Source of the DNA: Treponema sp. | GTDB lineage: Bacteria > Spirochaetota > Spirochaetia > Treponematales > Treponemataceae | NCBI GenBank assembly: GCA_016286535.1 | Contig: JAEESZ010000001.1 | Location: 62,001 to 126,000 of the forward strand | Reading direction: 5' to 3' | DNA length: 64,000 nucleotides | Shown here: one piece after another, positions 52,504 to 60,485 of the stretch | Layout of the letters: every line of letters starts with the position of its first letter | How positions within the stretch are numbered: the stretch's first letter is position 1 | Notes under the pieces: model-generated | Told to the model about the DNA's origin: nothing | Seen by the model: the letters and a program-made list of their open reading frames with translations, nothing else | Databases searched by the model: none | Program-made: the position numbers and the translations under genes

Positions 52504-53073
52504 TTAGTCTTTTGCTCTTTCAAGGAATGAACCGTCACGTGTATCAATTACGATTCTGTCATCAGTGTTGATAAACAATGGAACACGAACTTCAATACCT
52601 GTATCGAGAGTAGCAGGTTTCAAAGATTTTCCAGAAGTATCACCTTTTACACCTGGTTCACAATAAGTTACAGTACGTGTAACACGAACAGGAAGATCAA
52701 TACCTACTGGTTTTCCTTCGTAGAATGTAAGGTTGATTTCAAGATCATCTTCAGGAGTGATATAACCTGCATAGTCACCTAAATCTTCCTTTGCAAGTTC
52801 AAACTGTTCATAAGTTTCCTGATCCATAAATACAAAAGTATCTCCATCAACATAAGAAAGCTTTGTTGTATGGCTGTCAAGATCTACTTCGTCAAATTTT
52901 TCTCCAGCATCAATACCAAGATCCATAGTTGAGTTTGTAACAAGATTCTTTACACGGAAACTGGTTACCATACCTGCACGACCAGAGCGCTGTCCAAGCA
53001 TCTTCTGAACGATAAGGGCATTTCCTTCATACATGAAAGCTGTTCCAACTTTTAACTGTGATGTCATTAACAT
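52504..53073 (-). CDS. efp: Elongation factor P with Arg at the modified tip
   Basis: EF-P relieves ribosome stalling at polyproline. The three-domain protein (189 aa) is standard in length and has the late motifs GVKGDTSG and ATLDTGIEVRVPLF. The loop that reaches the peptidyl-transferase centre reads GQRSGRAG, placing Arg at position 32, as in the rhamnosylated EF-P class (SGRN), rather than Lys in PGKG. The gene for EarP, the arginine rhamnosyltransferase, is directly upstream (32 bp). AGAGG precedes the ATG. A bidirectional terminator follows. Confidence 0.96.
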   Translation of the reverse strand: MLMTSQLKVGTAFMYEGNALIVQKMLGQRSGRAGMVTSFRVKNLVTNSTMDLGIDAGEKFDEVDLDSHTTKLSYVDGDTFVFMDQETYEQFELAKEDLGDYAGYITPEDDLEINLTFYEGKPVGIDLPVRVTRTVTYCEPGVKGDTSGKSLKPATLDTGIEVRVPLFINTDDRIVIDTRDGSFLERAKD

Positions 53074-53105
53074 AAAATATAACCTCTAAAAATAAGTTTA
53101 CAAAT

Positions 53106-54197
53106 TTATATATCCATTATATTAAATTTTTGAATAAATGTCATTAAGTTACTACACAGGTCACCATTTTTTCTAAGGTCTTCTGCAAAAGCCCTGAAAC
53201 CGTAAATGAGTTTTTCCCTCTTATCCAGAAAAGAGTCGGCATCTTTTTCCATCTTCTCTTCGCTTATCTGCTCCAAAGGAAGATTAAAATCCGTCCAGAT
53301 ATTCTTTACAATAAGAAAATCTTCGGGCTTAAAATAGTTTTTTATTCTTTCGAGAAGGGCATTTACCTTTACCAGCTGGTATTCATCACTCTGAGGATAA
53401 GCATGCCACACAAAAGGAATTCCGCTCAGACAGGCCCGGCTTAAACTTTCTTCTCCACGAATAAAAAGTACCGATGAGCCTTTTAAAACTTTATCCCACT
53501 CATCCTGTTTTAGAAAAGGAAGCTTTTCTATATTATCAGAAATCTTTATATATTCGGAATAAAAGGAATCCATCCCCCTTCCCTGCGCCAGCTTCACCTT
53601 CAAATTATGCTTTTTTATCGCTCTGCATAAGCCGGCCCAGTTTTTTTCGTAGGTAAAAACAAGAGCAGGCCCCTTTATATTTACCTCTTCCAGCTTTTTC
53701 CATTCCCGGTCAATTATGAGCCCACCGGTTTTTGCCGTAAAGCCCGGCATAAAGTTTACCTTCTGAACTTTTGCACTTCTTGTAAGGCTTTGTAAACAGT
53801 GAAAATCTTCTGCATATTTTTCTGCAGTAAGATAATCTATCATTATAATATGTACAGTTCTTTTTAATTTTTTTTGAAAAAGGATATCTTCAAGCCAGTC
53901 AGGCCTTCCGCATTGAAAAGTTTCCAGAATGATTTCCAGCTTTTCGCCGTCCTTTTCCAGAAACTTTTTACTGCAAAAATCAGCTGCTTCCCACCTGTAA
54001 ACATCAATTCCATCTACCGCCTGAAAGTCTTTATTTACATCTACCTTGGGCCAGATTTTATTAAAGGAAGATAAATCATCAACTATAAGGTGAAGTTTTA
54101 AATCAGGATAGTCCAGAAATAACTGGCGGCACATACGCCATACAACGCCAATGTCACCAAAATTATCTACAACCTTGCACAGTACACTTATATTCAT
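53106..54197 (-). CDS. earP: EarP: EF-P arginine rhamnosyltransferase
   Basis: EarP transfers rhamnose from dTDP-rhamnose to Arg32 of EF-P. The N-terminal VVDNFGDIGVVWRMCRQL holds the catalytic-type Asp residues (D11 and D15), and FIRGEESLSRACLSGIPFVWH (in adjoining stretches, about 245-265) contains the Glu (E249) of the canonical RGED-S motif. AYPQSDEYQ follows, as in the family. Length (363 aa) is normal for DUF2331. It lies directly upstream of efp, which carries Arg32. No rml genes are in the window. The start follows the upstream stop with one base or less and no clear Shine-Dalgarno. Confidence 0.93.
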   Translation of the reverse strand: MNISVLCKVVDNFGDIGVVWRMCRQLFLDYPDLKLHLIVDDLSSFNKIWPKVDVNKDFQAVDGIDVYRWEAADFCSKKFLEKDGEKLEIILETFQCGRPDWLEDILFQKKLKRTVHIIMIDYLTAEKYAEDFHCLQSLTRSAKVQKVNFMPGFTAKTGGLIIDREWKKLEEVNIKGPALVFTYEKNWAGLCRAIKKHNLKVKLAQGRGMDSFYSEYIKISDNIEKLPFLKQDEWDKVLKGSSVLFIRGEESLSRACLSGIPFVWHAYPQSDEYQLVKVNALLERIKNYFKPEDFLIVKNIWTDFNLPLEQISEEKMEKDADSFLDKREKLIYGFRAFAEDLRKNGDLCSNLMTFIQKFNIMDI

Positions 54198-54656
54198 TTA
54201 ATTTACTTTAGAATATAATTCGCTGATTTCGTTTCGCCATTCAGGCTTTTGTTCCCGGTCTTCCCATTCTATTATTTTTTTGATTGTAAAATTTCTCTGA
54301 TCGCGTGGATTTTCAAAATATAAGACGCCAAAACGTCCCTGTCCAATGTAGGCAATTTTTTCGTTTTCGCCAAGTTTTTCGTCTTTTGAAACTTCGCCTA
54401 AAGCACATTCAAAATGAACAGGAGAACCTGAAGCCTTGTCATGCATGGAAGAAGCAATATCAGTTATTGGCTGACCGCATTTTGGACAGATAATTTGTCT
54501 GGCTTTTATTTCTTCAATTGCCTTTATTTTTTCTTTTTCAGTATCTTCGTTAATATAATTTGTAGGTTTAAATTGCAAACCCTTTGGTTTGTTATCTGCA
54601 GAATTCTGTTTGTTCTGCTGATTTTTCCAATTATTACGTTTTCTATTACGATGCAT
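54198..54656 (-). CDS. Zinc-ribbon-like protein with basic N-terminus
   Basis: No named family. A basic, Asn/Gln-rich N-terminus (MHRNRKRNNWKNQQNKQNS) suggests nucleic-acid contact. Then come a CPKCGQPI half-site (about 57-64) and VHFECALGEVSK, which may complete a zinc site (His/Cys). The C-terminal part (NEKIAYIGQGRFGVLYFEN, then FTIKKIIEWEDRE) looks like a compact beta domain. AAGGAG precedes the ATG. It is next to earP with adjacent stop and start, so the genes may be translationally coupled. A ribosome- or RNA-related role is only suggested by the neighbours. Confidence 0.6.
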   Translation of the reverse strand: MHRNRKRNNWKNQQNKQNSADNKPKGLQFKPTNYINEDTEKEKIKAIEEIKARQIICPKCGQPITDIASSMHDKASGSPVHFECALGEVSKDEKLGENEKIAYIGQGRFGVLYFENPRDQRNFTIKKIIEWEDREQKPEWRNEISELYSKVN

Positions 54657-54674
54657 ACTAACTCCTTGCAGGAA

Positions 54675-54875
54675 TTAGTCCCGCAATTTCAATTCTTCAG
54701 GATTCTCAACAAGTTTTGTACTAATTACATGGGCAATTCTTAAAATTGCATTATTGAGATATTCTTCGCTATGTATTTTTTTACGCAATTCTAAAATGCG
54801 TGGAGGTAAATCCTCAACTTCAGTTTTTTCAAGTACTAAAGTTGCTACCTCATTTGATGTAAAACCAGAAATCAT
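54675..54875 (-). CDS. Small FlgM-like protein (possible anti-sigma-28 factor)
   Basis: A 66-residue protein, taking the ATG at 54875 with GGGAG five bases upstream; the track's GTG at 54887 has none. The segment LPPRILELRKKIHSEEYLNN followed by ILRIAHVISTKL resembles the C-terminal FlgM pattern (R-x-x-x-LR-x-x-I-x-x-G-x-Y, then helix). FlgM inhibits FliA until the hook is complete. The short length makes this uncertain. Neighbours include an FlhX and a FliK-like gene, which supports a flagellar connection. If not FlgM, it is an unknown small helical protein. Confidence 0.45.
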   Translation of the reverse strand: MISGFTSNEVATLVLEKTEVEDLPPRILELRKKIHSEEYLNNAILRIAHVISTKLVENPEELKLRD

Positions 54876-54908
54876 AAAGGCTCCCACTAAACTTAAGTGA
54901 CTTCATCA

Positions 54909-55265
54909 TTATTCTGAAAAAGCATTTTCGATATGATATACAGATGGTAAATTCTGCATATCCATAATAATCACATCAAAACGAATGTAACTATTACTAT
55001 ATTCTCGATGATTTAACAAAAAACGTTTAGCAGTTTTTATAATTCTCTTTTGTTTCTGGTAATTTAACACCCTTGTAAGCATATCAATTGTGGCATGAGG
55101 CATAGTTTTTACCTCAACAAAGACCAGAACTGAATCCTTACTGACTATTATATCAATTTCTCCACCTTTTGTTCTATAATTTTGCTCAATTATTGTGTAT
55201 CCCTTTGAAATAAGAAAATTACAGGCCCGAATCTCACCATTATTCCCTATCAGTTTAGAATCCAA
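54909..55265 (-). CDS. YraN/UPF0102 nuclease-fold protein
   Basis: Small protein of the UPF0102 family, with a restriction-endonuclease-like core: GNNGEIRACNFLISKGYTII, NYRTKGGEIDIIVSKDSVLVFVEVKT with the E-D-ExK acidic pattern, and YIRFDVIIM near the end. Family function is not settled; links to DNA uptake or repair have been proposed. Length (118 aa) is normal. The start is TTG with GGAG six bases upstream. FlhX ends one base before it. yraN often lies near rnhB or rplS in bacteria. Confidence 0.85.
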   Translation of the reverse strand: MDSKLIGNNGEIRACNFLISKGYTIIEQNYRTKGGEIDIIVSKDSVLVFVEVKTMPHATIDMLTRVLNYQKQKRIIKTAKRFLLNHREYSNSYIRFDVIIMDMQNLPSVYHIENAFSE

Positions 55266-55266
55266 T

Positions 55267-55512
55267 TCAGTCTCCTTCTTTCAGAATAAAGGCAAAAATA
55301 ACCGCCAGAGCTTCCCAGGCCTCTTCCATTACAAGTTCCCCTTCCTGACAAAAAGACAGAAGGTTTATAAGTTCGGTATCTTCTTTTATATATATCTCAT
55401 TTTCTTTTGCAAGTTCAATTATTCTTTCTGCGGCAGGTCCATTACCTTTTGCAGTCACCACAGGAGCAGTAAAACCTTCAGGATATTTTAATGCAATCGC
55501 CTTTTTTTCCAT
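55267..55512 (-). CDS. FlhX: stand-alone FlhB C-terminal-domain homologue
   Basis: An 81-residue protein matching the cytoplasmic C-terminal domain of the flagellar export switch FlhB: ALKYPEGFTAPVVTAKGNGPAAERIIELAKENEI in adjoining stretches, then IKEDTELINLLSFCQEGE. The NPTH autocleavage segment of FlhB is absent; the protein begins right after it. Such FlhX/YlqH proteins can substitute for the FlhB fragment in export switching. The start overlaps the upstream FliK-like gene stop (TAATG) with GGGGAAG upstream. Organisation matches Bacillus ylqG-ylqH after rplS. Confidence 0.87.
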   Translation of the reverse strand: MEKKAIALKYPEGFTAPVVTAKGNGPAAERIIELAKENEIYIKEDTELINLLSFCQEGELVMEEAWEALAVIFAFILKEGD

Positions 55513-56489
55513 TAAACTTCCCCCGAAAAAGTATAAAGCTCTTCAAAATCGCTGCCACTTACTTCAAACATATCTTTCTGACACCAGGAAACTTCTACAT
55601 TTTTTCCAGCCTTAGTAAAAAGCGAGCTGATTTTTTTCTCAAGTTCACTTACAGAAGAAGCTTCATTCTCTATATAAAACTTCACTTTTTCCATTCTGGA
55701 ATTCTTATAGTTTATATAAAAATAATATTCTTTACCCCTGTAATTACAGTTAAAATTCAGTTTTTCAATTTTTTCTGCACTGTTTAAAAAGATTTTTATA
55801 CAGCCTTTTCCATAAAGCTCCCGGCTTTTATAGTTTATAAGTTCAAAAGGATAAAAAAGCCAGCCCTGTTGTATAGAATTATTTCTTTTTAAAAGTTCAA
55901 AAGCTTCTTTTCCGCCTCTTTGACCATTCCTGCCGCGGTCACTTTCCGCTTCAAAAGAGCCGTCAAGATAAGAAAGCAGCTCCAGAAGTTCATCTTCGCC
56001 CACTTCCATCTTTTTTTTGTAAAGGATCATTAAAAGCTGTAAGGCTGATTTTTCTTTTCCTTTAAATTTCAAAGCAAGGTTGTAAAACTTTTTTAGAGAA
56101 AAAGCGTCCATTTTAAGCTCAAGCTGATACATCTGCTTTATAAGATTTAAGGAAAGATTGTTTTGAGGAAGACCTGAGGCAGAAAGAAGACCTGCAATTT
56201 CTTTATTTGGTAAAGAAGTTAAGGCCCTTTGTAAAAGATTTTCTTTATTTAAGGAGATGATGATTTCGAGTTTTCCGTTATTAATGTTGACTTTTGCCGG
56301 GAAGGAAGAGCCGACCTGCAAAGGCCTTTTTGAATTTAATGTGATTTTTGCTCCGGAAAGCATAGCTTCGTATTTTCCCTGCCCCTTATCTGCTGTTACC
56401 CTTACAAAAACACTATCTCCCTGGGAAAGAACTTTTGATGAGGAGATTTTATTTAAGGGTAAAGTTTGATTAATTGAAGCAGTATTCAC
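55512..56489 (-). CDS. FliK/YlqG-like hypothetical protein
   Basis: Sequence is not diagnostic, but position (rplS, this gene, FlhX) equals YlqG, a FliK-like protein. The N-terminal half has SGAKITLNSKRPLQVGSSFPAKV, a beta region; the C-terminal half (FLNSAEKIEKLNFNCNYRG, YFYINYKNSRMEKVKFYIE) resembles a hook-length-control C-domain. The track's TTG start at 56534 lies inside the rplS terminator hairpin, so I prefer the GTG at 56489. No Shine-Dalgarno is visible there, so the start is uncertain. It is probably co-translated with FlhX. Confidence 0.6.
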   Translation of the reverse strand: MNTASINQTLPLNKISSSKVLSQGDSVFVRVTADKGQGKYEAMLSGAKITLNSKRPLQVGSSFPAKVNINNGKLEIIISLNKENLLQRALTSLPNKEIAGLLSASGLPQNNLSLNLIKQMYQLELKMDAFSLKKFYNLALKFKGKEKSALQLLMILYKKKMEVGEDELLELLSYLDGSFEAESDRGRNGQRGGKEAFELLKRNNSIQQGWLFYPFELINYKSRELYGKGCIKIFLNSAEKIEKLNFNCNYRGKEYYFYINYKNSRMEKVKFYIENEASSVSELEKKISSLFTKAGKNVEVSWCQKDMFEVSGSDFEELYTFSGEV

Positions 56490-56506
56490 AAAAGTAATTT
56501 TAACAT

Positions 56507-56546
56507 AAAAAAAGCCCCTGGTAAAATTTTTCAATCTTACAGGGGC
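56507..56546 (-). terminator. Intrinsic terminator of the rpsP-rplS operon
   Basis: Minus strand GCCCCTGTAA...TTACCAGGGGC (one bulged base) followed by seven T. It lies just past the rplS stop. It sits between rplS and the FliK-like gene, so the latter needs read-through or another promoter. Confidence 0.92.
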
Positions 56547-56569
56547 CTTATAGTCAAAAACTAAATTAA

Positions 56570-57001
56570 TTAGTTCTGAGCATTTTCAGCAGCAGCTTTA
56601 GCTTCAGCAGCAGCAGCGGCAGCAGCATTTCTTGCTTCAAGAGCTGCATTAACTTTTGCTCCAACCAAAGTCTTAACTTTTGCGTCTTTACCAATCTTAT
56701 CTCTTAAGTAGTAAAGTTTAGCGCGGCGTACTTTACCAGGGCGAACAACTTCTACCTTCTGGATACGTGGGCTGTTATAAGGGAATACACGTTCTACACC
56801 TACACCGTAAGAAATCTTACGTACAGTAAAAGTCTGGCGTGCACCTGCATTTTTCTTGCAGAGTACGATTCCTTCGTATACCTGAATACGTTCAGTTTTT
56901 CCTTCAACAATTTTGAAGAATACTTTTACAGTATCACCAACATTAAAATCCTGAGCACCAGGACGTTTTTGTGTTTCTTCAATAGTTTTAATAAGATCCA
57001 T
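56570..57001 (-). CDS. rplS: 50S ribosomal protein L19 with Ala-rich C-terminal extension
   Basis: L19 sits at the subunit interface. The core is standard: [44 protein letters not shown] and [19 protein letters not shown]. Beyond the usual end (about residue 117) there is a tail of some 25 residues, [20 protein letters not shown], Ala/Glu-rich and probably helical. It is the last gene of rpsP-khpA-rimM-trmD-rplS. Its own terminator follows the stop codon. Whether the tail is functional is unknown. Confidence 0.97.
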   Translation of the reverse strand: MDLIKTIEETQKRPGAQDFNVGDTVKVFFKIVEGKTERIQVYEGIVLCKKNAGARQTFTVRKISYGVGVERVFPYNSPRIQKVEVVRPGKVRRAKLYYLRDKIGKDAKVKTLVGAKVNAALEARNAAAAAAAEAKAAAENAQN

Positions 57002-57031
57002 ATTGATCTCCTATTATCAGACAAGCTGATA

Positions 57032-57769
57032 TTATTTTTTTGTACAAGTAATTTCCTCAATCATACTTTCGGCTTCTTTTGAAAGCTGTCCTTTTAATCT
57101 TGCAAGGCTGATTAAATCAGGTCTGTTGGCAAGAGTTTTTTCAAGCCGCTTTCTAAGCCTCCACTTTCGGATCTCCTCATGATTTCCACTCAATAAAATT
57201 GGAGGAACCTTCATACCCTTCCAGTCTTCCGGATGAGTATACTGAGGATACTCTAAAAGCCCGTCACAGTAACTTTCTTCTTCCAATGATTCATGTGAAA
57301 TTACACCATCTACCAGACGGTAAACAGTATCAATTACAACAGTTGCTGCTACTTCTCCTGAAGACATAACATAATCTCCAATAGAAATTTCTGCATCAAC
57401 ATAAGAATCAATAATTCTCTGGTCTATACCTTCGTAACGACCACAGATAAAAACAAGTTCGTCCTTATGACTTAATTCTTCGGCAACTTTTTGTGTAAGT
57501 GTTTTTCCGCTTGGAGTAACGTATATTACGTACTTTTTGCGGGCATTTACAGAATCAAGTGCCTTTGAAAGTGGTTCAGGTTTCATTAATTGACCAGCTC
57601 CACCTCCATACGTTCCGTCATCACAGGTATGGTGTTTATCATTCGCAAAGTCTCTGATGTTCACCAAATCGTAAGCAATAATTTCCTTTTCTACCGCTTT
57701 GGCCATGATTGAGTTTTCAAAAAAAGCCCTAACGATATCTGGAAATAAGGTCAGCACAGTAAATTTCAC
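57032..57769 (-). CDS. trmD: tRNA (guanine-37-N1)-methyltransferase
   Basis: Methylates G37 of CNN-decoding-type tRNAs to prevent frameshifting. The knotted SPOUT site is clear: FICGRYEGIDQRIIDSYVD and ISIGDYVMSSGEVAATVVID. The N-terminus is FTVLTLFPDIVRAFF, and the C-terminal domain has PPILLSGNHEEIRKWR. The start is GTG, with GGAG eight bases upstream spanning the rimM stop. Length (245 aa) is normal. All operon members are in the classical order. Confidence 0.97.
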   Translation of the reverse strand: MKFTVLTLFPDIVRAFFENSIMAKAVEKEIIAYDLVNIRDFANDKHHTCDDGTYGGGAGQLMKPEPLSKALDSVNARKKYVIYVTPSGKTLTQKVAEELSHKDELVFICGRYEGIDQRIIDSYVDAEISIGDYVMSSGEVAATVVIDTVYRLVDGVISHESLEEESYCDGLLEYPQYTHPEDWKGMKVPPILLSGNHEEIRKWRLRKRLEKTLANRPDLISLARLKGQLSKEAESMIEEITCTKK

Positions 57770-57774
57770 AGGAA

Positions 57775-58332
57775 TTACTCCAGAATCCAGAGGTGCATCA
57801 ATTGCACCGTACCATTCTTAATATCTACCTTACCAATAAATTCTTTATTAAAAGGTACAAGAACTTTTCGGTCACAACTATCGGAGAGAGAAACTTCTAA
57901 CAAGTAACCTGCTCCGCCTTCCAATACGTCTGTAATTTTACCCAGTACACGACTTTCGCCTTTACCAGGTGCAATCAACGTTGCCGGATCGTTATTCCCA
58001 TCATAAATCAGGGAACAATTTCGTAAATCTTCAATATACCATTCGTCTTTTTTCAAAGGCTTACAGTATTTTCTTGGTACCAGAATTTCAAACCGGTTAT
58101 ATTTTAATATTTCCGTGTCTGAATTAATACCTTCAAACTTAACATAAGCAATATTATTTCCAAGAGAAACCGATTCAACCTTTATTTCTCTTTTAATATC
58201 ACCCTGTTGTAAAGTAACTTCCTTTAAGTCCAGCAGATGTTCGTAATAACCAGAAGTACTCTCTACCTTACATTCACCCGAAAAACCATGGGTTCCACGA
58301 ATGACGCCAACTACTAATTGTGCTTTTTCCAT
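57775..58332 (-). CDS. rimM: 16S rRNA processing protein RimM
   Basis: Assembly factor for the 30S head (S19 region). The RimM N-domain is VVGVIRGTHGFSGECKVEST and the PRC-barrel domain is EWYIEDLRNCSLIYDG, with VLVPFNKEFIGKVDIKNG at the end. Length (185 aa) is typical. It sits between the KH protein and trmD with 9- and 5-bp gaps, so coupling is likely. Nothing unusual is seen. Confidence 0.96.
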   Translation of the reverse strand: MEKAQLVVGVIRGTHGFSGECKVESTSGYYEHLLDLKEVTLQQGDIKREIKVESVSLGNNIAYVKFEGINSDTEILKYNRFEILVPRKYCKPLKKDEWYIEDLRNCSLIYDGNNDPATLIAPGKGESRVLGKITDVLEGGAGYLLEVSLSDSCDRKVLVPFNKEFIGKVDIKNGTVQLMHLWILE

Positions 58333-58341
58333 CAGCTGACC

Positions 58342-58578
58342 TTAGTTATCAAGGATATCAAGGCTGTAATGTTTACCATCTTTTACAGCTGATGCACTTA
58401 AAACAGTTCGCATAGCTTTTGCAATACGACCATATTTACCAATAACTTTACCAATGTCGTTATCGGCAACTTTAAGTTGAAGCACCATTCCACGTTCGCC
58501 TTCAGTTTCGTTTACAGATACAGCAGACGGATCATCGACCAATGATTTTGCGATGTATTCAATCAGGTCTTTTTCCAT
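58342..58578 (-). CDS. khpA: KH-domain RNA-binding protein KhpA
   Basis: A 78-residue single KH domain (YlqC/KhpA). The GxxG loop is VIGKYGRIAKAMRTVLSA. The N-terminus MEKDLIEYIAKSLVDDPSAV is typical. KhpA proteins bind many RNAs and work with KhpB/Jag in cell division and elongation control in Firmicutes. It lies between rpsP and rimM, the standard place. No khpB is in the window. Confidence 0.95.
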   Translation of the reverse strand: MEKDLIEYIAKSLVDDPSAVSVNETEGERGMVLQLKVADNDIGKVIGKYGRIAKAMRTVLSASAVKDGKHYSLDILDN

Positions 58579-58597
58579 TGATTAGCTCCTCTGTAAA

Positions 58598-58849
58598 TTA
58601 TTTTGCCTGAGTTGCAGACTGAACGTTCATCAACTTCTTAACGATGTCAGTAGGCTGTGCACCAACACCAATCCAGTACTTAGCTCTGTCAAGATCGATT
58701 GAAACCTGTTTACCTTCAGCAGCGATTGGCTGATAGGTTCCGATTTCTTCGATACAAGCACCGTCACGTGGTTTGCGTGAGTCTTGAACAACTACACGAT
58801 AGCAAGGACGTTTCTGAGTACCAAATCTCTTAAGTCTGATTTTGACCAT
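58598..58849 (-). CDS. rpsP: 30S ribosomal protein S16
   Basis: First gene of its operon. [21 protein letters not shown] is the family's N-terminus, followed by [19 protein letters not shown] and [17 protein letters not shown]. Length (83 aa) is normal. GGAGG precedes the ATG. The 117-bp gap upstream holds an inverted repeat and AT-rich promoter-like DNA. Confidence 0.97.
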   Translation of the reverse strand: MVKIRLKRFGTQKRPCYRVVVQDSRKPRDGACIEEIGTYQPIAAEGKQVSIDLDRAKYWIGVGAQPTDIVKKLMNVQSATQAK

Positions 58850-58896
58850 TTATTCCTCCATGGCACTGTTTCCAGCACCAAATTTTCATTTTTGGA

Positions 58897-58915
58897 CACA
58901 ATAAGTTCTATTGTG
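58897..58915. promoter_or_regulatory. Inverted repeat in the rpsP leader
   Basis: CACAATA-AGTTC-TATTGTG, seven-bp arms around five bases, about 48 bp upstream of rpsP. A TATAAT lies 16 bp further upstream (58931-58936), with TTGAAT at a short 15-bp spacing. The repeat would be near the start of the transcript and could be an operator or leader hairpin. Confidence 0.4.
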
Positions 58916-58966
58916 AATATAGACTAATATATTATAGAAAAACCTTATTTTATTCAATATAAAAAG

Positions 58967-59719
58967 CTATTTATTGAATCTTGAAAGGAAAGATTTTGTT
59001 CTTTCTTCTACAGGATTATTAATAACATCGCAAGGTTTACCCTGCTCTACAATTACACCCTGGTCCATAAAAATGATATGTGTTGAAATATCTCTGGCAA
59101 ATGCCATTTCATGAGTTACAACAACCATTGTCATTTTTTCATCTGCAAGTTCTTTTATAACGCTTAAAATCTCTCCGGTTAATTCAGGATCAAGGGCCGA
59201 AGTTGGTTCATCAAAAAGAAGAACTTCCGGCTTTAAGGCAAGGGATCTGGCAATTGAAACCCTCTGCTGCTGACCGCCACTTAATTCACAGGGATAATTA
59301 TTTGCTTTATGTTCAAGCCCCATTCTTTTTAATAAAGGCAGGGCATCATTTACAGCTTCTTCCTTAGATTTTTTTAAAACCCTTATCTGAGGTTCTACAA
59401 CATTCTGCAATACAGAATAATGAGGAAAAAGATTAAAGTTTTGAAAAACAAGTCCGGTTTTTAAGGTAATCTGCTGGAGTTCTTTTTTAGGAGAATAAAG
59501 TCCGTCTTTTACAAGAGTCTTTCCACAGATTTCTATTGTACCACCTGAAACACTTTCCAGCTGTGAAATACATCTTAAAATTGTAGATTTTCCAGAACCG
59601 CTTGGTCCAATTATTCCAAGAACTTCACCTTTTTCTACATTAAAAGAAATATCTTTTAATACCTGTACGCCATCATTAAATGTTTTCTGTAAATTTTTTA
59701 CCGAGATTATATTTGTCAT
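58967..59719 (-). CDS. Polar amino-acid ABC transporter ATPase (GlnQ-type)
   Basis: ATPase of the amino-acid importer with the two upstream genes. Walker A is GPSGSGKST, the signature [17 protein letters not shown], Walker [19 protein letters not shown] and the H-loop [12 protein letters not shown]; the DPELTGE and THEMAFA forms are typical of the GlnQ/HisP class. It starts 2 bp after the permease. Length (250 aa) is normal. The gene following on the same strand is rpsP, after 117 bp; I saw no strong terminator in that gap. Confidence 0.95.
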   Translation of the reverse strand: MTNIISVKNLQKTFNDGVQVLKDISFNVEKGEVLGIIGPSGSGKSTILRCISQLESVSGGTIEICGKTLVKDGLYSPKKELQQITLKTGLVFQNFNLFPHYSVLQNVVEPQIRVLKKSKEEAVNDALPLLKRMGLEHKANNYPCELSGGQQQRVSIARSLALKPEVLLFDEPTSALDPELTGEILSVIKELADEKMTMVVVTHEMAFARDISTHIIFMDQGVIVEQGKPCDVINNPVEERTKSFLSRFNK

Positions 59720-59721
59720 AA

Positions 59722-60441
59722 TTATTTATAATATGATAGTTTCTTTTCCAAAGTTGTAAAAACAAAGGAAACCAGCCAGTTCATAACAAAATAGAAGATT
59801 CCTGCAATCAGAAGAGGTGTAAAAGAAACCATTCTGTTAGATGAACTTTTTGCAAAATACATAAGTTCCTGAACACTTAAAATTGTTACTAAAGAGGTAT
59901 CTTTTACCAGGGTTATAACTTCATTACCCATGGCAGGTACAATTCTTTTTATAACCTGTGGCAGAATGATTCTGAAAAAAGTCTGCACTTTAGTATAGCC
60001 AAGAACTTTTGCTGCTTCATACTGACCTACCGGAATGGAATTAATTCCTCCCCTGTAGATTTCTGCAAAATAAGCAGCATAATTTATAGAAAAAGCTACA
60101 ATTGCAGCCAGGAAAGATGACCAGTTTAAGGTTGACTTAAAGCAGTTTACAGCTATCAGCTTTGGAACAAAATATACAATTAAAAGCTGCAGCATCAATG
60201 GAGTACCCCTTATAATTAAAAGAAAAACGTTGGTAACTCCCGATAAGATTTTTGAACGGGACATTCTTCCCATTGCAACAAAGAGTGCAAGAGGAATAGA
60301 AAATAAAAGAGTAAGAAAAAATATGCTTAGAGTTGTAATAGAGCCATTCAACATTGAATGTAACATATTTAAATAATTACTTACATTTTTAGGGCTGCTA
60401 TTAAAAATTTTAACAAAAAAATCAATCAAAATAAAATCCAA
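59722..60441 (-). CDS. Polar amino-acid ABC transporter permease
   Basis: A HisM/GlnP-type permease with about five helices. The family loop [31 protein letters not shown] (in adjoining stretches) and [29 protein letters not shown] are diagnostic. The track start is a TTG within the T-run of a hairpin; a second TTG (residue 5), preceded by GGA, and an ATG at residue 26 are alternatives, so the N-terminus is uncertain. It lies between the binding protein and the ATPase gene. Confidence 0.93.
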   Translation of the reverse strand: MDFILIDFFVKIFNSSPKNVSNYLNMLHSMLNGSITTLSIFFLTLLFSIPLALFVAMGRMSRSKILSGVTNVFLLIIRGTPLMLQLLIVYFVPKLIAVNCFKSTLNWSSFLAAIVAFSINYAAYFAEIYRGGINSIPVGQYEAAKVLGYTKVQTFFRIILPQVIKRIVPAMGNEVITLVKDTSLVTILSVQELMYFAKSSSNRMVSFTPLLIAGIFYFVMNWLVSFVFTTLEKKLSYYK

Positions 60442-60476
60442 AAAAAAGAGCTGCCGTATAGAAAGGCAGCCCTCTT
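60440..60476 (-). terminator. Hairpin between binding-protein and permease genes
   Basis: Minus strand GAGGGCTGCC-loop-GGCAGCTC followed by a run of eight T. It looks like an intrinsic terminator between the first and second genes of the transporter, which would make binding protein more abundant than permease and ATPase. Confidence 0.8.
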
Positions 60477-60485
60477 ATAATTTAA

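Noticed and set aside
56490-56534. TTG start for the FliK-like gene given by the ORF track
   Set aside because: It lies inside the rplS terminator hairpin and has no Shine-Dalgarno.
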